A stretch of 22,074 nucleotides of DNA. Source: Obelidium mucronatum (Eukaryota > Chytridiomycota > Chytridiomycetes > Chytridiales > Chytriomycetaceae). Made by a program: the position numbers and the translations under genes. The stretch spans positions 1 to 22,074 of the forward strand of contig JAIVFH010000402.1 in assembly GCA_025765595.1 (NCBI GenBank). The letters run 5' to 3'. The notes beneath the pieces are model-generated. The model did no database searches. It was given only the letters and a program-made list of their open reading frames with translations, and had not been told where the DNA came from. How positions within the stretch are numbered: position 1 is the first letter of the stretch; every line of letters starts with the position of its first letter. Positions 1 to 7,785 of this stretch are shown piece by piece.

Positions 1-948
1 ATATTATAGGTTGGTGGGCCAACTTCTTTTTTTTGCTGTGGTTGGTGTTAAACATTTTCAGCAACAAAACCTGCAGAGCTGCGAGTGCTGGATGACAGAA
101 CCAAGGGACAGGAGTTTGTGTATGGTCTAAACACAGACGGAGTTGAAGAGCTTGTTGCAGGGAGGTGAGGGTTTTTTTGGTGTTGTTGCAGTCCAAGCGT
201 TGCTAACAACTTGGGAGTGCTATTAGAATCAAACTGCCGCCCTATATACTCAAGGACGCCATGCCGCACATCCGCGATCTCGCAGCTATCTTCGACGCTC
301 GCAGCCAAAGGTCAAGACGCGCGGCAACATGCGAGTCATCAACCTGTGCTCCTGGACTGGAGTTGCAGACGGCATCAAGGACCCGCACTACCCAGCGGAT
401 GTAGCGTCTGTCAAGGTAAAAGAACATGCCGAAAAAGTAGCGAACGGGCTGGCGGTGTTTGGAAAGGAGAAACGTCCTCGTTTCTTGCGTGCTCAAACAA
501 CGGGGACTTCAAGTTCCACCTGGACAGCAAGAATTCGACTTTCGGGATCAACTTCAGTGTTGTGGTGGATGAGGAAGACGCGGAACCGCCCGTGGTATGG
601 CCAGCACTGTACCTACCAGATCGAAATGTGGTGATCCCAGCGGTTCATGGGGAGGCGATTGTTTCCATGTTCAAGCATGAAAAATATGGGACCAGGATGT
701 GGCATTCAGGGGAGAGACGATTTGCGAGGCAGCGGAGTTGGTGGCGGAGGTAGATACTAGAAAGCGGAGAATCTCGCTGATTCTGGCAGATGGAATGGGA
801 ACAGCGAGTTGGGCTGTGAAGCACAACCAGGACAGGTTTGTGGGAAGCGCTGTGGTGGAGAAGCGGGGAGTTACCTTCAACATTAATCGCGATGCCACAG
901 ATCGCAATCGGAAGATACGGGGAATCGGTTTTGCAAGCCCTGGGTTGA
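1..948 (+). pseudogene. X1: 5'-truncated, frameshifted copy of gene X
   Basis: The window opens nine bases before the end of exon 1. Intron 1 is 10-61, exon 2 is 62-164, intron 2 is 165-226 (branch-like GCTAAC, acceptor TATTAG), and exon 3 runs from 227 to the TGA at 946-948. Exon 3 changes frame between about 280 and 310 relative to X2. It changes again near 480, where X2 is also broken, and once more near 725-730 through loss of one G. A further G is gained in a G run near 918. I do not recognise the product. The C-terminal part is soluble-looking, with ILADGMGTASWAVKHNQD as its best-conserved stretch. It lies upstream of Y1 on the same strand. The copy is probably non-functional unless the indels are assembly errors. 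Confidence 0.7.
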
Positions 949-1013
949 GCAATGTGTACTTATTTACTTATTTACTTATTTATTTATTTATTTATTGATA
1001 ATAAACAGCCTTA

Positions 1014-1176
1014 ACAGCGAGCTGGGCAGTGAAGAATAACCAGGAACGCTTGCAGAAAACGCTATGGTGGAGACGTGGGGGGTTACCTTCAACATCAATC
1101 GCAAGCAATCGGAAGATACGGGAATCAGTTTTGCATGCTTTGGGTTTTATTTAATTATTTATTAATAATAAACAGC
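1014..1176 (+). pseudogene. Diverged tandem duplicate of the 3' end of gene X (unit 1)
   Basis: About 160 bases repeat the last 140-odd bases of X plus its 3' flank (compare 803-1009). Shared blocks include GCGAGCTGGGCAGTGAAG, GGTTACCTTCAACATCAATC and CAATCGGAAGATACGGGAAT, followed by a TTTATTTATT tract and AATAAACAGC. Indels break the reading frame. AATAAA polyadenylation-type signals lie at 1000-1005 after the real tail and at 1167-1172 after the duplicate. Divergence is well above that between units, so this duplication predates the tandem amplification. Confidence 0.8.
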
Positions 1177-1240
1177 TATTTTCCTTATTTTATACATTTT
1201 TTGTGGCTTATTCTTGAGTTTTAGTGACAGTTGGGGGTTA

Positions 1241-1418
1241 GCGGCCTGTGAACAAGTGGCTTGCGGCTCGCGCCCCACATAAAAAGGTACAGAGCGGCCT
1301 GCCAACAGGCCGTGGCACAGGTCGCAAGCGGCCCGCTAGCGGCTCGTCAGCAGGTCGCAAGCGGCCCGTGAGCGGCTCGCAACGCGACCGGTATCGCGAC
1401 TCGCGAGGTCCGGCCCGC
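1241..1418. repeat. GC-rich 11-bp-period array upstream of Y1
   Basis: This GC-rich island in AT-rich surroundings resolves into degenerate 11-base monomers of the form GCGGCYCGYNA (for example GCGGCCCGCTA, GCGGCTCGTCA, GCGGCCCGTGA, GCGGCTCGCAA). One insert contains a TATA-like CACATAAAAAGG near 1277. It ends about 160 bases before the Y1 start codon. Promoter or regulatory function is an inference from position. Open frames across it on both strands come from the period and composition. Confidence 0.75.
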
Positions 1419-1577
1419 ATCCCCAATTGGCAAACGGAGTGTTTTGTTGTAAGTCTTTTCAAAACTGCCGTAGATTGAAAACTCAGCTTGGAAGGCTGGG
1501 AACTGTTCTGCCAGCTGAGCTCCCATCTTGACATGTGAGGCAGGGATTTTCATTTTTTTCGGCAAAGTTTTTTCCAC

Positions 1578-4500
1578 ATGCAATCACCACCACCACTGCC
1601 AGGTACACTGCCATCCCTCAGAGTCAGCAACAACCCGAACAGACTGTCCATCCAGTTCTCTCAAGAATGGCTTGTGGAAACAGGCTCCTTACAAGACCTT
1701 GGATGACAAGAAGACCATCTTCATCTTGTGGAGTGATCTGCGAGAAGTCACCAAAGAACTCTGTCCTGACCTGCACCAAAGAGTCATGGAAACCAAAGGG
1801 TCTCCTAAAGAGCTTGTAGAGGAGGCCACTGAGGCATTGGACAAGATGTTGAGGTTTGGGTTTATTTGTTTGTGTTTGACAGGTGATCGCTGACACACCA
1901 CTCCCAACCACAACAGATACATCAACTCCAACAACACATTGAAGCTAGTGTTTTTGGATAAATACAAATTTACAGTCCACATCCCTGGGCTGAAGAACAA
2001 ATCAATGGCAGAAGTGTACAAGTGGATCAAAGACACAAACCAGGATTTAACAGCACTGGAGGACCTCTGCTTCAGTGGGATCGTGGATATAGATGGAAAT
2101 CGTTCTGAAAATGATGAGGAACGCATAAAGGCGCTGGCGAGATACATATATGGTGAGTCTGATTCATTTTGCGGTGATGCGCTATTTGTCTCCGATTCGC
2201 GATCCGATTCGCGGTCCGATTCGGTGCGCGATTCGGAGCACGATTCGGAGCACGATTTGGAGAACGATTCGGAGTGCTATTAGGAGTGCTATTAGGAGCC
2301 GATTCAGAGCGCGATTAGGAGCACAATTACAGCCCTTTAATGTTCTAATATTCTAACCCTTTTTATTATTTTTTTATCTTTTAGCTAGAAAAGTTTCAAA
2401 CAACAAGTACCATGTTGTTTTTGCTCCTACTCCTGCTGACACCAATGCCACCAAGATTGCCAAGAAGGCTACTGCTTGTGCCGCAAGACAACAGGCTGCT
2501 AATGAGGTTAGGTCTGATAGTGAACCTGATATTCCTCCTATCAGCTAGCTTCCAGGCTCTGCTGCAGAAAACAAGCCTGGAAGAGCTATCAAGTCTAAAA
2601 TTTCATTTCCACTCTTGGGATCTGATGATCCAATTGGTTTGGGTATTTATAGTCTCATTTTTTTGATTGAATTACAAATATTTTATTTAATTATGTGGCA
2701 GGAACACCAACCAAGCAAGCTAGTTCTTCTTCTGATTCCACGATTCCTGCTCATACTTCTCCAAGTTCTTCAAAGACTAATCCTTCACCAGCTCCTCCTG
2801 GTTCTGCTAAGACTACTCCTGGTGCTGGCAAGACTGCTTCTGGTCCCCCCTCTGTATCCCCCAAGACTTTGACCAGCTCTGCTTCCAAGGCTACTACAGA
2901 TCCCAAGGCCACTACAGTTCCCAGCACTGCTACAAATACTACTCCTGCTTCTCAATCTGGTTCCCCAAAGAGTACCACTTCTGGTTCCAAGGCAACTACT
3001 GTTCCCATGGCTACTTCAGCTACCAAAGTGTCCAAGGCAATGCCAGCTCCCAAAGTGTCCAAGGCAATGCCAGCTCCAAAGACAGCAGACAAGACGGCTG
3101 ATTCCAGTTCCAGACCAGTGCCAAAAACAGCTGTCCTCAAGCCAAGATCTGCTGGTGCCTCCAAGACTGCTTTATCCAAGCCAATGTCTGTTCTCGAATC
3201 TCAGGCTTCTACGGTGGTATCTCCCGCAGTTGCTGAAAGCATTGATAATCTCAAGGCTACCCTAAAGGCTTGGGCAGATGTTGACGATTCAGAAAGTGAG
3301 TTAACACCACTTGGCAATGCACGTAAAGGGTCTGAAGCTGATGAGATTGGGGATGTTGATGGTGGAAAAAATGAGCTTGATGCTGAAGAGGAAGACGAGG
3401 AGGAGGAGGAGGAGGCGGATAGAAAGAAGGTTCAAGCAATTGTGATTGAAGATGATGATGATGAAATTGAGGTGGTGGAGCCAGTTGTACACAGAAAGAA
3501 GCGTCGTGTGGAGAACATAGATGCGGAGGAAGATGAAGTTGAGGATGATGAGGATGTGGTGGATGAAGAAGAAGAAGTGCAGGCTCATCCCAAAAAGAAG
3601 CGACATGCCATCAACCTTTTGAGAAGAGATGAAGAAGAAGAACCAGAGGTGAAAAAGATTGTGTCTGTTAAATGTATGTTTCAGAATCATGGAGCAGTGT
3701 TTCGTTGTAATGTGGAAGGGACTGTTGCTGAGGGAAACAAGGCAAAAGGTGAGACTAAATTGTTGTTTTTATTGTGTATTTTTAACAATCAATCCATTAT
3801 TAGTTTTGCTTGCAGATGTTTTGGCTGCTGCCAAAGCCCATCCAGCCACAACCCACTTTCGCAGGTCGGTGATCAGTGTTAGTTGGTTCACCAAGAACGT
3901 GTACATCTTTGAGGACTCTGTTTTGGTGGACACTGTTTTTAATCCACAAAGCCCAGAGTACTTTGATGTTGCCTATACTGATTCTGGTAGGTTACCATTT
4001 TGTTTAAACAGCTCTCTAACTATTTTTGGTATTCATTTAGGAACCATCTTTGATCCATTTGCATCTTCTCTGTTGGTTAACTCTCCAGTGACATCTGGGT
4101 ATGAAAAGCCAGGTTCTATCTCTTCCAAGCAACGCCGCCAAGTCCCCACGTCTGTTGCTGAAGTTGTTGCCAAAGCCAAAGGACGCACCGGCACCCAAGA
4201 CAAGTTCATTAGTCAAGTGAAAGAAGTTGGTATCCGCTTTTCTTACCTGACGCAGGATCGAGAGCCACCAATGACCAAAACTCTTGCTGCTGCAACCCTG
4301 TCAAAGGAATTTCCCAACTTTGGAAATACTGTGGAAATTTTTTGGGCCTATGTTGGAGTCTTCTTTGCTGATTTGGAATTCCAAAGAGTAAGTTTTTATT
4401 TTAGTATCACTTCAAGCAATTTCTTGTAATAATCCTTTATTTAATTATGCTAGCTCTTTCCAAAAACTTACAAGAGCTACTTTGACAAAGAAGATTGCAT

Positions 4501-4690
4501 CTTCTCTTACAGCAATGTTGGGAAGCACATGTCAAAGTTCAATGCAAGATTGGTCCCAAAGCATCAAATATACAGTTGGAGTACTACAGGTTTTCAAGAT
4601 GTTGAAAAGTACTTTCAAGGGTGCCAGGAGGGAGTGTTGGGAAATTCTTGGATTTTTGGATTTTTCTTTGATTTTTGCATAGTTGTATAA
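1578..4690 (+). pseudogene. Y1: seven-exon gene, Ser/Thr/Pro-rich and acidic nuclear-type protein, with two lesions
   Basis: Exons 1578-1853, 1917-2152, 2385-2636, 2702-3748, 3816-3986, 4041-4387 and 4454-4690 join in phases 2, 1, 1, 1, 1 and 0 and end at TAA. The predicted order is: an N-terminal domain (exon 2 includes FTVHIPGLKNKSMAEVYKWI), a Lys/Ser/Thr/Pro/Ala-rich linker, a long Glu/Asp tract with basic clusters HRKKRR and HPKKKRH (nuclear-localisation type), then a folded-looking C-terminal core from VSVKCMFQNHG to the end. Relative to Y3, exon 1 lacks 11 bases near 1660, which is a frameshift. Exon 3 has an in-frame TAG at 2546-2548 where Y3 has a lysine codon. Exons 4-7 are fully open. 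The core resembles convergent gene Z. Function is unknown; a chromatin or nucleic-acid role is only suggested by charge. Confidence 0.72.
2191..2330. repeat. 12-bp-period array inside Y1 intron 2
   Basis: About eleven degenerate 12-base monomers run from CGATTCGCGATC through CGATTCGGAGCA to CTATTAGGAGTG. They lie between the donor at 2153 and the branch-like TTCTAACCC and acceptor at 2384, which makes this the longest intron (232 nt). Because 12 is a multiple of 3, reading through gives an in-frame Asp-Ser-rich tail until the TAG at 2280-2282. Confidence 0.8.
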
Positions 4691-4760
4691 AAAAATTGTG
4701 TAAAATTTTATTTACCCTTTAAATGCATTTATTTTAGATGTTTTACATTCAATAGTGCTA

Positions 4761-5032
4761 ACAGGGCCCGAATAGGAGTCCTACTAGGAGTTGTATTAAA
4801 GCCATTTGGTTTCCAATTGGCAGAGCAAAATGCTATTAGGAGTCCTACTAGGAGCAGACAAATGCTACTAGGAGCAGTCCTATTTGCTGATTTGCAATTA
4901 GGAGAGCTACTAGGGCCCCTAATTGGCCCTGATTAGGCTCTGAATCAGACTAAATCCTAATCGGATCCGATTAGGAGCCCTATTTGGACCCCGAATAGGG
5001 CCCCGAATTGCACGTGCCGCTTGGACCCCGGG
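4761..5032. repeat. Degenerate 12-bp-type array between Y1 and Z1
   Basis: This stretch between the converging genes holds many variants of CTATTAGGAGTCC and CCTACTAGGAGC, passing into CCGAATAGGGCCCC-like units. It ends in AATTGCACGTGCCGCTTGGA, a terminus shared in altered form with the array near 15.7 kb. Its right part runs into the decayed 3' region of Z on the minus strand. No gene is supported here. Confidence 0.75.
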
Positions 5033-5517
5033 CTGCTCCCGCCAATACGCCTTCTTGACATGTTGGTTGTTTGCAAAGGCCCGAATCACTGTGTACGTCT
5101 CTGGCTCGCGGCTTTGCCCAGCCTTGTAGAAGTGCAGGTGGTGGAATGCTTGGATGAGGCTGCCGGAATGGTGGTATTTGTCAGGAACACCAGTATGGAA
5201 CGACAGCTTTTTGGTCCATTTGGCGAAATGACGTTTTGCTAATTCGAACGTAAAAGTCATTCCGCTGTATGTGTCAAAGAAGCACCTGTAATTCAAGAAG
5301 ATCTAAAGCAAACTCGTAAAAGTGGAGCCCAACATACGCATGTCCAGACTCCTTCTTGTCAGGGAAATTGACCAACCCAGTCTCCTGCTTGACCATTGCT
5401 GGGATCTTGTCCTAACATATGTTCCCTTCAGCCAACTGCTTGCAGTAGATGATTGCTTGCATACTTCATCACATCATGGACTTGCTTCTCCTTCACTCCT
5501 CCCAAACGTCCCACTGG
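5033..5517 (-). pseudogene. Decayed 3' half of Z (unit 1)
   Basis: Beyond the Z stop the minus strand stays protein-like in pieces. In the same frame it reads VKEKQVHDVMKYASNHLLQ. In another frame it reads NFPDKKESGHAYVGLHF, and then in a third FELAKRHFAKWTKKL with VPDKYHHSGS. The order AYVG, then VP, then GQ mirrors the end of Y exons 6-7, and FPDKKE also occurs in W. Stops and frame changes separate the pieces, so this is probably the eroded C-terminal half of Z and not a separate gene. Confidence 0.5.
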
Positions 5518-6068
5518 TCAAAACACAATTGACAACTGTGTCGAAGTTGATTCCATCAAATCACGGCGGGAGCTGCCAGAGCCAGAGCTTGGAAGCATTG
5601 GAGGTGAATACAATTGCGACAACAGTGGGGTCACAACGGCAGGACGAGCAAACACTGGTTGCAAGACTATCAATAAAAATGCAGTTAGTACCCCTTCCCT
5701 GCTCAAACAAATCACAACACACTCACTGCTTCTGGCTTTGATGTCAATCTGTCCAAAGACAGCTGTGTATTGAATTACAAATGACGATCGTCCAAAGCCA
5801 TCTTCGTCAACAAGCTCCACGTAGTTGCTGTGGATACCCCTTGCCAGGAATGCTGCGTGACCTGAGAGGACCTTGATGATGTCACTTGGACCTAAAACAG
5901 AGTTAATACTCAGAGGATTTGAGGAAACAACAGCGGAAGAAAGAATCCACTTACCTAAAACATAGCGGTCTTTCCGATCCATCACATACGGAATTTCAAC
6001 AAGCAGCTTTGTCGACTTGTCCGCAATAAGAGTGACTCCGATTTTGGCTTTCGGCGGTTCCGGTGCTC
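5518..6068 (-). pseudogene. Z1: 5'-truncated copy of gene Z
   Basis: This minus-strand copy retains part of exon 3 (6068-5955), exon 4 (5891-5727) and exon 5 (5666-5518, ending in TGA). Introns 5892-5954 and 5667-5726 have donors GTAAGT and GTGAGT, and the second has a textbook TACTAAC branch point. Exons 1 and 2 and the start of exon 3 were lost at the tandem junction near 6068, so this copy has no native promoter or start. Compare Z2 for the full description. Confidence 0.8.
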
Positions 6069-6090
6069 TTATTTATTTATTTATCTATTA
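6069..6090. repeat. TTTA tract at the unit junction, upstream of X2
   Basis: A short TTATTTATTTATTTATC tract forms the left edge of unit 2. The same tract is the left edge of unit 3 at 19861. Similar TTAC/TTTA tracts follow the X stop codon in every unit (about 958-996, 7166-7204, 20956-20994), so X is bracketed by them. Confidence 0.75.
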
Positions 6091-6095
6091 ATGCA

Positions 6096-7156
6096 ATGGA
6101 CAAAACGCGTAACAAACGAAAACGCGTCAAAAAGTCAGCATCCACCGCTGCACACCAGATGCTGAAACGCCAAAAGCACATGTCTGAGCAGGGATTGAGC
6201 CGCGCTGATATTATAGGTTGGTGGGCCAACTTCTTTTTTTTGCTGTGGTTGGTGTTAAACATTTTCAGCAACAAAACCTGCAGAGCTGCGAGTGCTGGAT
6301 GACAGAACCAAGGGACAGGAGTTTGTGTACAGTCTAAACACAGACGGAGTTGAAGAGCTTGTTGCAGGGAGGTGAGGGTTTTTTTGGTGTTGTTGCAGTC
6401 CAAGCGTTGCTAACAACTTGGGAGTGCTATTAGAATCAAACTGCCGCCCTATATACTCAAGGACGCCATGCCGCACATCTGCGTTCTCGCCGCAATATTT
6501 CGACGCTCGCAGCCAAAGGTCAAGACGCGCGGCAACATGCGAGTCATCAACCTGTGCTCGTGGACTGGAGTTGCAGACGGCATCAAGGACCCGCACTACC
6601 CAGCGGATGTAGCGTCTGTCAAGGTAAAAGAACATGCCGAAAAAGTAGCGAACGGGCTGGCGGTGTTTGGAAAGGAGAAACGTCCTCGTTTCTTGCGTGC
6701 TCAAACAACGGGGACTTCAAGTTCCACCTGGACAGCAAGAATTCGACTTTCGGGATCAACTTCAGTGTTGTGGTGGATGAGGAAGACGCGGAACCGCCCG
6801 TGGTATGGCCAGCACTGTACCTACCAGATCGAAATGTGGTGATCCCAGCGGTTCATGGGGAGGCGATTGTTTCCATGTTCAAGCATGAAAAATATGGGAC
6901 CAGGATGTGGCATTCAGGGGAGAGACGATTTGCGGAGGCAGCGGAGTTGGTGGCGGAGGTAGATACTAGAAAGCGGAGAATCTCGCTGATTCTGGCAGAT
7001 GGAATGGGAACAGCGAGTTGGGCTGTGAAGCACAACCAGGACAGGTTTGTGGGAAGCGCTGTGGTGGAGAAGCGGGGAGTTACCTTCAACATTAATCGCG
7101 ATGCCACAGATCGCAATCGGAAGATACGGGAATCGGTTTTGCAAGCCCTGGGTTGA
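6096..7156 (+). pseudogene. X2: gene X, basic N-terminus, unknown function, one internal frameshift
   Basis: The start is the ATG at 6096, just after a TTTA tract. Exon 1 is 6096-6216, intron 1 is 6217-6268 (unusual donor GTTGGT), exon 2 is 6269-6371, intron 2 is 6372-6433, and exon 3 is 6434-7156, ending in TGA. Splicing keeps frame through phases 1 and 2. The N-terminus is strongly basic (MDKTRNKRKRVKK, then LKRQKH), of nuclear-localisation type. Exon 3 starts in the frame reading IKLPPYILKDAMPH and must change frame near 6675-6690 to continue as ACSNNGDFKFHLDSKNS and on to the stop. Unit 3 has a different arrangement of bases at that point, so the break looks like an indel and not an intron. 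I know no family for it. A transposon-encoded or host nuclear protein is possible. Confidence 0.62.
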
Positions 7157-7221
7157 GCAATGTGTACTTATTTACTTATTTACTTATTTATTTATTTATT
7201 TATTGATAATAAACAGCCTTA

Positions 7222-7384
7222 ACAGCGAGCTGGGCAGTGAAGAATAACCAGGAACGCTTGCAGAAAACGCTATGGTGGAGACGTGGGGGGTTACCTTCAA
7301 CATCAATCGCAAGCAATCGGAAGATACGGGAATCAGTTTTGCATGCTTTGGGTTTTATTTAATTATTTATTAATAATAAACAGC
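7222..7384 (+). pseudogene. Diverged duplicate of the 3' end of gene X (unit 2)
   Basis: Same X-tail duplicate as in unit 1, with the same indels and the same AATAAA signal. It lies between X2 and the GC-rich 11-bp array. Confidence 0.8.
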
Positions 7385-7448
7385 TATTTTCCTTATTTTA
7401 TACATTTTTTGTGGCTTATTCTTGAGTTTTAGTGACAGTTGGGGGTTA

Positions 7449-7626
7449 GCGGCCTGTGAACAAGTGGCTTGCGGCTCGCGCCCCACATAAAAAGGTACAG
7501 AGCGGCCTGCCAACAGGCCGTGGCACAGGTCGCAAGCGGCCCGCTAGCGGCTCGTCAGCAGGTCGCAAGCGGCCCGTGAGCGGCTCGCAACGCGACCGGT
7601 ATCGCGACTCGCGAGGTCCGGCCCGC
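7449..7626. repeat. GC-rich 11-bp-period array upstream of Y2
   Basis: Unit 2 copy of the 11-base GC-rich array, apparently identical to the unit 1 copy, which is unusual for a short degenerate array and points to very recent duplication. It sits 160 bases before the Y2 start. Confidence 0.75.
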
Positions 7627-7785
7627 ATCCCCAATTGGCAAACGGAGTGTTTTGTTGTAAGTCTTTTCAAAACTGCCGTAGATTGAAAACTCAGCTTGGA
7701 AGGCTGGGAACTGTTCTGCCAGCTGAGCTCCCATCTTGACATGTGAGGCAGGGATTTTCATTTTTTTCGGCAAAGTTTTTTCCAC

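Larger units (their letters stand above)
1..6068. repeat. Tandem unit 1 (left end outside the window)
   Basis: This is the first copy of a roughly 6.2-kb multi-gene unit containing X, Y and truncated Z. Base 1 corresponds to base 6208. The offset to unit 2 is 6207 at the start, 6208 over most of the unit and 6209 near the end, so only a few single-base indels separate the copies. Introns and intergenic DNA are copied as faithfully as exons, which means duplication at the DNA level and not through RNA. The right edge lies at about 6067-6068, where Z exon 3 is cut and a TTTA-rich tract begins. Confidence 0.93.

Noticed and set aside
165..192. A 28-nt intron ending at TTGTTGCAG in gene X
   Set aside because: It is too short. 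A 62-nt intron with a GCTAAC branch-like motif and TATTAG acceptor keeps the frame.
1241..1534. Open frames across the GC-rich array on both strands
   Set aside because: They follow from 11-base periodicity and high GC; no splice or start context supports them.
2412..2666. Leucine-rich open frame starting MLFLLLLLL, resembling a signal peptide
   Set aside because: It is an alternative frame of Y exon 3. The exon frame continues the spliced Y protein and is conserved in Y3, whereas this frame runs into the next intron.
3301..3690. Minus-strand hydrophobic open frame of 129 codons (also at 9509-9898)
   Set aside because: It is the antisense of the GA-rich acidic-tract codons of Y, which read as Leu/Ile/Phe/His on the other strand.
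3659..4429. A 256-codon plus-strand frame taken as a single gene (also at 9867-10637)
   Set aside because: It reads through introns with clear GT...AG ends and branch motifs, and only parts of it are exon.
4761..5032. TATTAGGAG array as telomere-like or CRISPR repeat
   Set aside because: The monomers are degenerate, occur in both orientations and in introns, and show no spacer structure; the genome is eukaryotic.
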